Assembly: GCF_010645065.1 (NCBI RefSeq)
Contig: NZ_JAADZW010000001.1
Span: 248,001-312,000, forward strand
Direction: 5' to 3'
DNA length: 64,000 nucleotides
Origin: Flavobacterium fluviatile
Lineage (GTDB): Bacteria; Bacteroidota; Bacteroidia; Flavobacteriales; Flavobacteriaceae
Under the pieces are notes generated by a model. The model saw nothing but the letters and a program-made list of their open reading frames with translations, ran no database searches and was not told where the DNA came from. A program made the translations under genes and the position numbers. Below, piece after piece: positions 39,335 through 48,492 of this stretch (positions within the stretch are counted from its first letter, which is position 1; each line of letters opens with the position of its first letter).

Positions 39335-41896
39335 ATGAATACGTTAGTTAAATACATAATAGTACTACTATTGGTTTTAAATGGTGCAATGGCATTCGCT
39401 CAAAATCAGCAACGCCCTTTTATTTGGGTGAAGCAGGAGGAAAAAGCTCCACTTTTAGATAAAATCAAAAACCAAGCTTGGGCTAATGCTTTTTACAAAG
39501 AGTTTAAACAAAGAGTGGATAAAGATATTTTGTTGTATAAAAAATCGCCTGAGGATTTTTTGAAGCAAATTCCTTTTGATTGGTCCAAACAAAAAGCGGG
39601 TAGTACACCGCCCTTAAAGCGTTTTGAAGATTCTGTGGATGAAAACAATACAGACCGTTCGCTCCAAAACAAATTTTTGCAAATTGGTATCGATTGTGGT
39701 GTGTTGTATTTTTTGACCGATGATAAAAACTATGCGCAATGTGCAGTAGATATTCTCAATGCCTATGTTGAAGGATTACTCCAAATCCAACCGTCGACCG
39801 AAAAAGGAAATGGAGGTTGGTTGTATCCTTCTGACCATTTAAGAGAGGCGCGAATCATTGGCGCACAATTGCCTATTATTTATGATTTTGTAGCAACTTA
39901 TATTGATAAAAATAAAAAAGCCTTTTCTATTGGCCTCAATAAAAACTCCAATTTTTCTGTTGAAAACGCGCAAAAAGTTTTTGAAACGTATGCAAAATTA
40001 GCGGTTGAACACGGTCATACAGGCTCTAATTGGTCGGTATTGGAATCGTTTAGCTTGGTACAAAATGCGTTGGCTTTGAACGATGAAAGTTTGAGAAAAA
40101 AATATTTGGATTTTTATTTAGTAAAAGGCACAGAACAACAGGACGCTTTGCCCGATGTGGCTCATAAATATAAAAATGATGGTGATGTATATCCTGAGAC
40201 TTCGCAGTATTCAAATGGAGTAGCGGAGTTTACCACTCGAATGTTGCTTCTTTTGGATCACTATAATCCTAATTTACATTTGGGTCAAAAATATTATAAG
40301 ATTCCATTTTCGTTAGACCGTTGGAATAGCATTCGTTATCCAAATGGCGAAATCATCCGTTTTGGTGATGGGCATCGCCGTTTTGAAGCGCCTTATGATG
40401 CCTATGATATGGCCTACTTATTGGGAAAAAACGAAGGTATTGCCAAATTGACAACAAAATTTGGTCCCTTAGTAACAGAAGGAATCCAATCCGAAAAATA
40501 CGATAGAGCCACAGTAGGCAAACGTTCTGGTGGTATTTCGCCTTATTTCACCCCTTTACAATTATTGTGGTTGGAGGATATTAAAGAAACTCATGATGTC
40601 AATCAAACGGCTTTAGCAAGAACAGACCAATTTTCACATGCTGGTGTTTTTTTACAACGCAATCTAAGTACTACCAAAAATCCTGAAGATGGTCTAATGT
40701 GTTTTGTGGGAGGAGGGCAGATGGTACATGGTCATGCCAGTGGTATGGACATGGAATTGTATGGATTGGGACAAGTTTTAGGAGTGGATAATGGTCGTGG
40801 CGCATACCGCACCGATTTACACGAAAATTATTCCCGATTATTTGCAGCACACAACACCGTTGTAGTTAATGGCGCAAGCCAAGGCGAAGGGGATTGGGTT
40901 AATCTGGGAATTAATAGAACCCAGTTGGTCACTATGGAACCTAAGCCACTTGAAACAGCACTTTCTCCTAATTATTCCTTCACGAGAACGAATTTTTTAG
41001 ACGATAGAGGAGACAAGGCCGAAGCGACTCAAGAGCGTACGTTGGCACTGGTAAGAACTTCACCTACCACGGGCTATTATGTAGATGTTTTTCGTTCTAA
41101 ATCGGCTTTACCTAATGAATACCACGATTATTTGTATCACAACATTGGGGATGAATTACAGTTTTTGAACAAAGACCTTACCCTTAAGCCCGATGAAAAT
41201 CGTTTCCAAGGGAATGCCAATGTGAAATACATTTACAACAAAAACTATAGAAATCCAGGATGGCATTTCTTTAAAAAGGTAGCATCATCTGAGGTTTATT
41301 CCAAAGATGTTAGTGCCACTTTTGAACTTACAAAAATAGAGGATAAAAAGAACCGATATATGCATCTTTTTATGCTGGGTAATACCAATAGGGAATATAC
41401 CAAAGTGATGGCACCGCCTACTTTTGAAGCTCCAAAACCCTATGATAAATTGCCTACGCCAACACTCGTTGTTCGTCAAAAAGGAGAAGCTTGGACTAAT
41501 CCATTTGCGGTCATCTACGAACCTAGTTTTGATAAAAAACCAGATAATGGAATTCAAACTCTAGAAAAACTGGAAACAGCTGGAGTTTTTAAGGGATTCA
41601 AAGTGATTAGTAATATCAACGATAAAACCATTACACAATACATCATCAACCAAGCCCTTGATGCGGTTTATGAGGATAAAGATTTAGGACTTGTTTTTGA
41701 AGGCGGTTTTGCAATTATTACGATGAATCAAAACGATAAATTGGAAAAAATTTATATAGGGGATGGTAAAAAACTAACAATGGATAAGGTAACGATTACT
41801 ACTAAAGATACTAAAAGTCTCGGTGCTTATATTGATTTTACCACACCAGAATACCAAATTAATGCAACGGATAATGCAATCCTTAATTTGAAATAA
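39335..41896 (+). CDS. Heparinase II/III-like protein (lyase or oligosaccharide dehydratase candidate)
   Basis: An 853-residue exported protein (signal peptide to about residue 23, AMAFAQ), starting 1 bp after the sulfatase-GH78 stop. It has an N-terminal (alpha/alpha) toroid (about 30-390) and a C-terminal beta-sheet domain of heparinase II/III type. Candidate active-site residues follow that family: Asn232 in HTGSNWSV, Tyr292 in ETSQYSNG, and His465/His467 in MVHGHASGMDMELYGLGQ. Family members cleave uronic-acid linkages by beta-elimination. An ulvan oligosaccharide dehydratase has been described in F. agariphila that makes the unsaturated uronide used by GH105. Its position beside GH105 makes such a role possible, but whether this is its counterpart cannot be judged here. 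Confidence 0.75.
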   Translation: MNTLVKYIIVLLLVLNGAMAFAQNQQRPFIWVKQEEKAPLLDKIKNQAWANAFYKEFKQRVDKDILLYKKSPEDFLKQIPFDWSKQKAGSTPPLKRFEDSVDENNTDRSLQNKFLQIGIDCGVLYFLTDDKNYAQCAVDILNAYVEGLLQIQPSTEKGNGGWLYPSDHLREARIIGAQLPIIYDFVATYIDKNKKAFSIGLNKNSNFSVENAQKVFETYAKLAVEHGHTGSNWSVLESFSLVQNALALNDESLRKKYLDFYLVKGTEQQDALPDVAHKYKNDGDVYPETSQYSNGVAEFTTRMLLLLDHYNPNLHLGQKYYKIPFSLDRWNSIRYPNGEIIRFGDGHRRFEAPYDAYDMAYLLGKNEGIAKLTTKFGPLVTEGIQSEKYDRATVGKRSGGISPYFTPLQLLWLEDIKETHDVNQTALARTDQFSHAGVFLQRNLSTTKNPEDGLMCFVGGGQMVHGHASGMDMELYGLGQVLGVDNGRGAYRTDLHENYSRLFAAHNTVVVNGASQGEGDWVNLGINRTQLVTMEPKPLETALSPNYSFTRTNFLDDRGDKAEATQERTLALVRTSPTTGYYVDVFRSKSALPNEYHDYLYHNIGDELQFLNKDLTLKPDENRFQGNANVKYIYNKNYRNPGWHFFKKVASSEVYSKDVSATFELTKIEDKKNRYMHLFMLGNTNREYTKVMAPPTFEAPKPYDKLPTPTLVVRQKGEAWTNPFAVIYEPSFDKKPDNGIQTLEKLETAGVFKGFKVISNINDKTITQYIINQALDAVYEDKDLGLVFEGGFAIITMNQNDKLEKIYIGDGKKLTMDKVTITTKDTKSLGAYIDFTTPEYQINATDNAILNLK

Positions 41897-41957
41897 GAAG
41901 ATGATTTTACCATCGAAATAGTTTCTAACGATTACATTTTAAATAATTCTATACCGA

Positions 41958-44225
41958 ATGAAAAAAATATTTTATTTACCCTTACTCAGTTTAACGGTTA
42001 TTTTTCAGTCCTATGGACAGACGAAAGACACCAAACGATATAAAAATGCTTCTTTATCCGTGGATGAACGCGTAGAGGCTTTGTTGCCTTTGTTGTCTTT
42101 GGATGAAAAGGTGGCTCAAATGCGCCTTTTTCATGCTAATATAGGGGTTGAAGCTGATGCCAAAGGAAATTTGAAACTCTCCGATAAGGTTGTCGAAAAA
42201 TTAAAATTAGGTACAGCTGGAATTAAAAATCCAGCCGAACATATGGAAGCTTTGGCAGCTGCCAAATTCAATAATGCCCTTCAAAAATATATTATCGAGC
42301 ACAACCGTTGGGGAATTCCAGCATTGTTTGTAACCGAATCCTACAATGGAGTAGATGCTGAAGGTTGTACTAAATTTGGAAGACCAATGACCTCTGCGGC
42401 TTCGTTTAACCCAAGTTTGGTCAATAGTGTTTGGGATGTAGTAGGGAAAGAAGCGCGTTTGCGTGGGATGCACATGTGTCATTCGCCTGAGGCCGATTTG
42501 GTTCGTGACCCTCGTTTTGGACGTATGTCGGAAGCTTTTGGAGAAGATACTTATTTAACTACACAAATGGTAACCAATGCTATAAAAGGAGTGCAAGGAA
42601 ATTATGATGGACTAGTAAAAGGAACCCATATTGGTGCGGTAGCCAAACATTTTGCAGGATACGGTCAAGTTTTGGGAGGTACTAATTTTGCAGCGATTGA
42701 AATCTCTGAGCGTACTTTGATTGACGAAATTTATCCTCCTTTTGAAGCAGCTGTAAAAGAGGCTAAGACATTAGGGATTATGGCTTCTCACGGAGATTTA
42801 AACGGAATTGCAAGTCATGGAAATCCTGAATTATTAACGGGTGTTTTACGTGACCAATGGGGGTTTAATGGTTATGTAGTTTCGGATGCCAATGACATCG
42901 GACGTTTGCATTATTTTATGAAAGTGGCTGAAACTCCTGAAGCGGCAGCTTTGATGGGATTAACCGCTGGAGTAGATATCGATTTGTATGCTGAAGATGC
43001 TTATGCGTTACTTCCTGGAATGGTGAAGAAAAATCCCGAAATTGAAAAACTAATCGATAGAGCGGTAAGACGTGTTCTAAGAACCAAATTTATTTTGGGT
43101 TTGTTTGATAATCCATATGTTAACATTTCAAAAGTAGAAAAAGGAGTTCGTGCTAAATCTTCTTTAGAATTGGCCAAAGAAGCCGATTTAGAATCGATTA
43201 TTCTACTTAAAAACGAAGGGAATGCCTTGCCTTTGGATAAAAAGAAAAAGTTGAAAATTGCACTTTTAGGCCCAATGGTAAAAGAGAATACCAAGGTGAT
43301 GTTTGAATCGGTTGCGGGTGAAAATGCATCATTTGTAGCGGAGAAAGGCTTTAATTTAACTGATGGCAAAAGAGATATACCTACTTTATTACCACGAAAT
43401 CCTCAAGCTATCGATAAAATGATTGGATTGGCTAAAGATGCCGATGTTTCTATTTTATTTTTAGGTGGTGATGAATACACTTCGAAAGAGGCTTTTTTTA
43501 ATGGCGCTATCGGAGATAGAGCAACCATAGATCCTGTAGGAGCACAAGATGAATTAGTCGAAAAAATCAAAGCTACTGGAAAACCCGTTATTGTAGTATT
43601 GAAACACCGCAGAACCTTATCTATCAATGTGATTTCTGAACAAGCCGATGCTATTTTAGATACTTGGGATTTAAGTGAATTTGGTGACGAATCTACCGCT
43701 AAATTAGTTTTTGGAGAAATTTCGCCATCGGGTAAATCTCCTGTGACAGTACCTAGATCGATTGGGCAAATCCCTTTTCATTATAGTATGAAAGAGATTA
43801 ATTATAAAAAAGGCTATTTGTTTCTTAAAAATGGACCGCTTTATCCATTTGGTTTTGGCTTGAGTTATACAAATTTTGAATATTCAGATATAAAAATTTC
43901 TGCTAATGAAATCACTCCAACTTCTGAAATTGAAGTAAGCGTAACTATCAAAAATACGGGAGCTGTAAAAGCAAAAGAAGTGGTTCAAATGTATATCAAG
44001 GACGAAATTGGTTCAGTAACTAGACCTGATAAAGAATTAAAAGGATTTGAAAAAATTGAATTAAATCCAGGTGAATCTAAAGTCGTAAAATTTACAATTA
44101 CTCCTAAAATGTTAGAATTTACAGGACTTAAGATGGACAAAATTTTAGAGGCAGGAGATTATACCGTGATGGTAGGAACCTCTTCCCAAGACTATTTAAA
44201 AACAAACTTTAAACTTAAAAAATAA
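41958..44225 (+). CDS. GH3 beta-glycosidase (second, beta-xylosidase/glucosidase type)
   Basis: A 755-residue exported GH3 enzyme (signal peptide to about residue 21, QSYGQ). The catalytic (beta/alpha)8 domain contains KHFAGYGQVLGGTNFAAIEISER and the nucleophile Asp310 in VVSDANDIG. The alpha/beta sandwich domain is at about 400-600, and a fibronectin III-like domain ends the protein (FGFGLSYTNFEY and onward). It lies 61 bp after the heparinase-like gene and 3 bp before GH105, so it is part of the same transcript. In ulvan degradation a GH3 beta-xylosidase is expected to remove xylose from rhamnose-xylose oligomers; that specificity is inference. Confidence 0.9.
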   Translation: MKKIFYLPLLSLTVIFQSYGQTKDTKRYKNASLSVDERVEALLPLLSLDEKVAQMRLFHANIGVEADAKGNLKLSDKVVEKLKLGTAGIKNPAEHMEALAAAKFNNALQKYIIEHNRWGIPALFVTESYNGVDAEGCTKFGRPMTSAASFNPSLVNSVWDVVGKEARLRGMHMCHSPEADLVRDPRFGRMSEAFGEDTYLTTQMVTNAIKGVQGNYDGLVKGTHIGAVAKHFAGYGQVLGGTNFAAIEISERTLIDEIYPPFEAAVKEAKTLGIMASHGDLNGIASHGNPELLTGVLRDQWGFNGYVVSDANDIGRLHYFMKVAETPEAAALMGLTAGVDIDLYAEDAYALLPGMVKKNPEIEKLIDRAVRRVLRTKFILGLFDNPYVNISKVEKGVRAKSSLELAKEADLESIILLKNEGNALPLDKKKKLKIALLGPMVKENTKVMFESVAGENASFVAEKGFNLTDGKRDIPTLLPRNPQAIDKMIGLAKDADVSILFLGGDEYTSKEAFFNGAIGDRATIDPVGAQDELVEKIKATGKPVIVVLKHRRTLSINVISEQADAILDTWDLSEFGDESTAKLVFGEISPSGKSPVTVPRSIGQIPFHYSMKEINYKKGYLFLKNGPLYPFGFGLSYTNFEYSDIKISANEITPTSEIEVSVTIKNTGAVKAKEVVQMYIKDEIGSVTRPDKELKGFEKIELNPGESKVVKFTITPKMLEFTGLKMDKILEAGDYTVMVGTSSQDYLKTNFKLKK

Positions 44226-44228
44226 AAA

Positions 44229-45362
44229 ATGGCAATCAAGTCGATAATCAAATCAGTAACGCTAGCAGCAGTAGTTAGCTTTTCAGTTTGCGAAAGTGCA
44301 TTAGCTCAAAATGTTTTTGATCAATCAAAAATAGAAACCTCCATGGTACGTGCCTTAGAATGGCAAGAAGCACATCCTATCATGGCTTTAGCTCCGACAG
44401 ATTGGACCGTTGGGGCTTATTATACTGGGGTGGCCAGAGCACATGCAACCACTAAAAATCAAATTTTTGAAGCAGCACTCAAAAATCAAGGGTATAATAG
44501 TGATTGGCAAACTTACAAACGTGTCTTTCATGCCGATGATGTGGCTATTTCATACAGTTATTTGTATATAGATATGACTTTCAAAAGAAAAGATTTTGTG
44601 AATTTAAAACCAACAGAAGATTTTCTAAAAGCGCATATTGTAGAGCCTAATAAATGGTCGGATGGTACGTCGAAAAACAAAGACGAAAATATTTTGTGGT
44701 GGTGGTGTGATGCTTTGTTTATGGCTCCTCCCGTAATTAATTTATATGCCAAACATACCAATAACGAAACTTATTTAGACTTGATGCACAAAAATTATAT
44801 GGATGCTTACAACAAGTTGTATGACAAAGAAGAACGATTGTTTGCTAGAGATGGACGGTTTATTTGGACGGGTTCTGACAAGGATATGAAAGAACCGAAT
44901 GGTAAAAAAGTATTTTGGTCTAGAGGGAATGGTTGGGTGATTTCAGGCTTGGCTTTGATTTTGACTGATATGCCTGCAAATTATAAAAACCGCCCTTTTT
45001 ATGTGGATTTGTACAAAGAAATGGCAGGAAGAATTTTGGAGTTACAAACCAAAAGTGGCTTATGGAATACCAGTTTATTGTGTCCTGAGACCTATAATCA
45101 TGGCGAAGTAAGCGGTAGTGGTTTTTATACTTATGCTTTGGCTTGGGGAATTAATAATGGCTTGTTAGAAAAAGACAAATATTTGCCTGCTGTTAAAAAA
45201 GCTTGGACAGCATTAACTAAATGCCAACATAAAGACGGAATGATTGGCTGGGTACAAAATATTGGAGCTTTTCCAGAACCAGCTTCTGAAGGAAGTTGGC
45301 AAAACTTTGGGACTGGAGCTTACTTATTAGCCGGTAGCGAAGTGATGAAATTGCAAAAATAA
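44229..45362 (+). CDS. GH105 (GH88-like) unsaturated uronyl hydrolase
   Basis: A 377-residue exported (alpha/alpha)6-barrel enzyme (signal peptide to about residue 26, ALAQ). It removes the 4,5-unsaturated uronic acid left at the non-reducing end by polysaccharide lyases. The family signature is visible: HADDVAISY with Asp103/Asp104, [12 protein letters not shown] with the second catalytic Asp, and the terminal [17 protein letters not shown]. It begins 3 bp after the GH3 stop and is the last gene of the four-gene cluster, followed by a terminator. In this context its substrate is probably the unsaturated uronyl-rhamnose-3-sulfate disaccharide from ulvan lyase action. Confidence 0.9.
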   Translation: MAIKSIIKSVTLAAVVSFSVCESALAQNVFDQSKIETSMVRALEWQEAHPIMALAPTDWTVGAYYTGVARAHATTKNQIFEAALKNQGYNSDWQTYKRVFHADDVAISYSYLYIDMTFKRKDFVNLKPTEDFLKAHIVEPNKWSDGTSKNKDENILWWWCDALFMAPPVINLYAKHTNNETYLDLMHKNYMDAYNKLYDKEERLFARDGRFIWTGSDKDMKEPNGKKVFWSRGNGWVISGLALILTDMPANYKNRPFYVDLYKEMAGRILELQTKSGLWNTSLLCPETYNHGEVSGSGFYTYALAWGINNGLLEKDKYLPAVKKAWTALTKCQHKDGMIGWVQNIGAFPEPASEGSWQNFGTGAYLLAGSEVMKLQK

Positions 45363-45391
45363 CGGTTCTTTTAAATAGAACTGGCTATTAG

Positions 45392-45433
45392 AATCTGCCG
45401 AAGTTTGTATGAGATTTCGGCAGATTTTTTTTA
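45392..45433 (+). terminator. Intrinsic terminator after GH105
   Basis: AATCTGCCGAA (45392-45402) pairs perfectly with TTCGGCAGATT (45416-45426), followed by a T-run. It ends the sulfatase-GH78 to GH105 cluster. The gap on to 45672 otherwise holds only regulon box 6. Confidence 0.83.
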
Positions 45434-45586
45434 TTCATAATAGGGATTGAATTTAATTTTAATTATACGACTTTAAAATTATTAATCAGGTAAAGTATTG
45501 ATTATTAGTTTGTTTTCTTTATTTTTTAGAAAAGAACTGTTTTTCTTACTTTTTATAAAGTACCGTAAAAAGAGTTGTTTTTCTAA

Positions 45587-45630
45587 CAGGACAAAGCAGT
45601 ACAGGAATTAGGCTTTATTTATAGAAATTG
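45587..45630 (+). promoter_or_regulatory. Regulon box 6: direct repeat upstream of the PL28 lyase, atypical -7 spacing
   Basis: CAGGACA (45587-45593) and CAGTACA (45597-45603) form the 10-bp-period repeat, and a partly overlapping third CAGGA follows at 45602. No good -7 box starts 27 bp after the second repeat. TTTATTTA at 45614-45621 is 27 bp after the first repeat, and TAGAAATTG at 45622-45630 is another candidate. This is the one site that departs from the common geometry. Confidence 0.6.
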
Positions 45631-45672
45631 CATTCTAAATACTAATTCTAATAACCTATTTTAAAGTTAATT

Positions 45673-47229
45673 ATGAAAAAAAATACTATTAAATCCTTTT
45701 TGTTTGCAAGTTTTTTACTCTTATCATTTAGTTTGATAGCGCAAACAACAGCTCCCGATGAAGATACTGGTTCTTACACGACCTGTAACCCAGATGGCGA
45801 AAATGCAGTTAGAGAAACAGATATTCCAAATCCTGTAAATACAGGAACTATCGACGATCGCAGTTGTTATGCGAATTACAAAGAAAGCACCGTTTATGGA
45901 AAAACATGGGGCGTTTACAACATCACAGCCGGTTCAAATAAATTTGATACAAGCTTGCAGCCCAGAATTGAGCGCTCATTAAGTAGATCCCAGCAAACTG
46001 GTGTGGGAAGTTATGCAAAATTCACTGGAACTGTCAGAATTCTTGAAGTGGGCGATACAAGCGGAACCAGCAATGATGGTACTTATATAGCACAAGCCAA
46101 AGGAAAACACACAGGCGGTGGTGGTTCTGCAGATCCAGCTATTTGTTTGTATTTAGCGATGCCCGTATATGGTACTGGTGCCGATGCTGGTAAGCAAGTG
46201 TCGTTCGATATCTATGCCGAGCGTATCTTGGTTCGTGGTGGAGAAGGAAGTAGTGGTAGGGAAATCGTTTTTCTAAAGAACATATCAAAAAATGTGGAAA
46301 CTACTTTTGAATTAGAGGTAGGTTTTAGACAAGACCCGAATGATGCAACTAAGAAAATTCAATATTGTGATGTGGTAATCGGAGGAGAGGTTTTTAAATG
46401 GAACATACCTTCACCTGAAAGAGGAACAGAATCGGGAATTCGATATGGTGCGTATCGAGTAAAAGGCGGAAGAGCGCAAATTAGATGGGCAAATACGACC
46501 TATCAAAAAGCAGAAGTTGTGGATACTAATCCTCCACCTGCAACAGGTGACGTTTACAGATTGAAAAACGTAGCGACTGGGAAATTTTTAACTGATTCAG
46601 GAGTAAGTGCTACACCAGTGACGATGAGTGATTCAGGTGTTGAGGATAACAAACAATGGACTTTTGTTGATAGTGGAAGCTTTTATAATTTAGATAGTAA
46701 AACCTATGGGGTATTGCGTGCCACGGGAGCTGGTTTTGCTGCGGGAGCTTATGCCGTTGTAATTACGGGAACCAATCCACCATCAAGTGATGGCGACAAA
46801 GTTTGGACGATACATTATGACGAATCTGATGATACGTATCGATTTGAATCGGGTACTAGCGGCAGATTTTTGTATCATGATGCCAATGGAAATGTAACAC
46901 ATGTTATTGTGCCTGATACAGATACTAGAAGTAAATGGAAAGCCATTCCAATATCAACCTCTCTTGGTGTGGAAGATTTTTCCAAAAGCAATTCGTTAAT
47001 AAGACTCTATCCTAATCCAGCTAAACATGAATTCACCCTCGAATTTAAAGAACTAGGTATAGTATCTGTTAATATTTACGACGTATTGGGGAGATTATTG
47101 TACTCGAAAACAATCAACGAAAACAATCACGTAGTAACAAATAATGGTCTACTTAAATCTGGTGTTTATCTTGTAAAAGTAAATGCCTCCAATAACAATT
47201 CTTATTTTACCAAACTAATAATAGAATAG
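45673..47229 (+). CDS. Secreted ulvan lyase, PL28 type, with ricin-like domain and T9SS tail
   Basis: A 518-residue extracellular protein. After the signal peptide (to about residue 24, SLIAQ), residues about 25-275 match my recollection of PL28 ulvan lyases (beta-jelly roll). Characteristic segments include [62 protein letters not shown] and [26 protein letters not shown] Pro-rich linker leads to a ricin-type carbohydrate-binding domain (about 293-425, [15 protein letters not shown]). The last 75 residues are a type IX sorting domain ([26 protein letters not shown]). PL28 enzymes cleave rhamnose-3-sulfate/uronic acid linkages by beta-elimination, making this the best marker that the locus targets ulvan. 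It has its own regulon box and terminator. Confidence 0.85.
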   Translation: MKKNTIKSFLFASFLLLSFSLIAQTTAPDEDTGSYTTCNPDGENAVRETDIPNPVNTGTIDDRSCYANYKESTVYGKTWGVYNITAGSNKFDTSLQPRIERSLSRSQQTGVGSYAKFTGTVRILEVGDTSGTSNDGTYIAQAKGKHTGGGGSADPAICLYLAMPVYGTGADAGKQVSFDIYAERILVRGGEGSSGREIVFLKNISKNVETTFELEVGFRQDPNDATKKIQYCDVVIGGEVFKWNIPSPERGTESGIRYGAYRVKGGRAQIRWANTTYQKAEVVDTNPPPATGDVYRLKNVATGKFLTDSGVSATPVTMSDSGVEDNKQWTFVDSGSFYNLDSKTYGVLRATGAGFAAGAYAVVITGTNPPSSDGDKVWTIHYDESDDTYRFESGTSGRFLYHDANGNVTHVIVPDTDTRSKWKAIPISTSLGVEDFSKSNSLIRLYPNPAKHEFTLEFKELGIVSVNIYDVLGRLLYSKTINENNHVVTNNGLLKSGVYLVKVNASNNNSYFTKLIIE

Positions 47230-47247
47230 TTTTTATTTGAATTTTTT

Positions 47248-47285
47248 AAAAAAAGCAGAAATATTAATTCTTTCTGCTTTTTTTG
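47248..47285 (+). terminator. Intrinsic terminator after PL28 gene
   Basis: AAAAAAGCAGAAA pairs with TTTCTGCTTTTTT (about 47271-47284) around a short AT-rich loop, ending in a T-run 20-55 bp after the PL28 stop. Confidence 0.8.
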
Positions 47286-47360
47286 TTTAATAAATTTTGT
47301 TTCAGATAGGATATGTATCACTGTAATTTGCTTTTTTTTGCTAATTTTTTTAATTGCTAG

Positions 47361-47405
47361 CAGGGCAATGCAGGACATGAATTTTTTTCTAAGAAAATAA
47401 ATTTG
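47361..47405 (+). promoter_or_regulatory. Regulon box 7: direct repeat plus -7 element, upstream of the lone CBM protein
   Basis: CAGGGCA (47361-47367) and CAGGACA (47371-47377) form the 10-bp-period repeat. TAAATTTG at 47398-47405 is a consensus -7 box starting exactly 27 bp after the second repeat starts. The start codon is 84 bp past the -7 box start. Confidence 0.75.
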
Positions 47406-47481
47406 AATTAGTTATGATAAAAGTTTAGTCCATAAAGATTGCTTTTCTCATAGAATGTTTAACTAATTTAAAAACTAACTT

Positions 47482-48387
47482 ATGAAAAGAAAATTACAAT
47501 TTTTAAGTGCTATTGCTATAACAGTATTTATGGGAACAGAAATGGTAAATGCACAAACTAATGGTGCATTTGGAGGAACTACTCCAAGTATTGGTCATCT
47601 TAAAGTTATTGAGTTTGAAAGATTTGATGTAGGAGCCAATGCTGACGCAACAGTAAATCCATCAGGTGTTACTCCCTTTGGTTACAGTGATAAAAGTGCT
47701 GGGAATAGTGTAACTTCAAGTGCAACAGTACAGCCTTCTTCATTACGTACTGGAACTGATGTGGATGTGGCTGAGCTAGTTGCCGATACTGATTTTAAGT
47801 ATGTAACAGGAATTCAAGGTGGCGAATATTTATATTATACCGTTACTGTGGGAACTTCAGGGAAGTATCATATAGATGTTAATTATGCTCATAGTTCAAC
47901 AGCAAATAAAAGGTATAAAATTGAAAAATTAAGTACAGATTTTTCTACAGCCGTAACATTGGTCGATGGTACGACTGATATTGCAAATGGACTGCCTAAA
48001 ACAGCTAATGCTTCTACTTTTGCTACAGCTTCAGCGGGACCATCTGGTGCTCCAACTCAATTTGATTTAGCAACAGGAGAAAGCTTTGTAATTAAATTTA
48101 CCTTTAATGATGCAGGTCCTAGTTTTAATTATTTTCAGTTTATCAGAGATGGTAATCCAACACTTGGTGTAGATTCATTTGATTCAAATAATACAGTAAA
48201 CATATATCCAAATCCAAGTGCGACGGGTATATTCCAATTAGGTGAATCAACAAAATGGGAAGTATATTCTGTTTTAGGTGCTAGAGTAGCTCAAGGTGAA
48301 GGTACTGAGATCAATCTATCTGCTCAGACAAAAGGAGTATACGTAGTTAAGACAGCTAAAGGGGCTACTAAAGTAGTATTCCAATAG
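47482..48387 (+). CDS. Secreted CBM6-like carbohydrate-binding protein without catalytic domain, T9SS tail
   Basis: A 301-residue extracellular protein. It has a signal peptide (to about residue 24, MVNAQ) and one CBM6-like beta-sandwich (about 35-220; IEFERFDVG, VAELVADTDFKYVTGIQGGEYLYYTV, GPSFNYFQFIRDG). The last 75 residues are a type IX sorting domain (NIYPNPSATGIFQLGES, KGVYVVKTAKG). There is no room for a catalytic module. The fold and tail resemble the second CBM and tail of the GH-A and GH39 proteins of this locus. It has its own regulon box, so it is probably produced strongly on substrate. It may bind the polysaccharide at the surface or assist the lyase; function unproven. Confidence 0.75.
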   Translation: MKRKLQFLSAIAITVFMGTEMVNAQTNGAFGGTTPSIGHLKVIEFERFDVGANADATVNPSGVTPFGYSDKSAGNSVTSSATVQPSSLRTGTDVDVAELVADTDFKYVTGIQGGEYLYYTVTVGTSGKYHIDVNYAHSSTANKRYKIEKLSTDFSTAVTLVDGTTDIANGLPKTANASTFATASAGPSGAPTQFDLATGESFVIKFTFNDAGPSFNYFQFIRDGNPTLGVDSFDSNNTVNIYPNPSATGIFQLGESTKWEVYSVLGARVAQGEGTEINLSAQTKGVYVVKTAKGATKVVFQ

Positions 48388-48410
48388 TCCTTTCTTTCTC
48401 CACTAAATTT

Positions 48411-48486
48411 TAAACTGTCTAAAAAACTAAAATGCTACTTGTTAACAAAATAAAATGCTTTTTTAAGTTTTTAGGCAGTTTTTTTA
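48411..48486 (+). terminator. Terminator after the CBM protein
   Basis: AAACTGTCTAAAAAACT (from 48412) pairs with AGTTTTTAGGCAGTTT (ending near 48483), with one bulge and one G-U pair, around an approximately 40-base loop, then a T-run. It ends just before the GH39 gene, which may depend on read-through. Confidence 0.65.
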
Positions 48487-48492
48487 ATGTAA

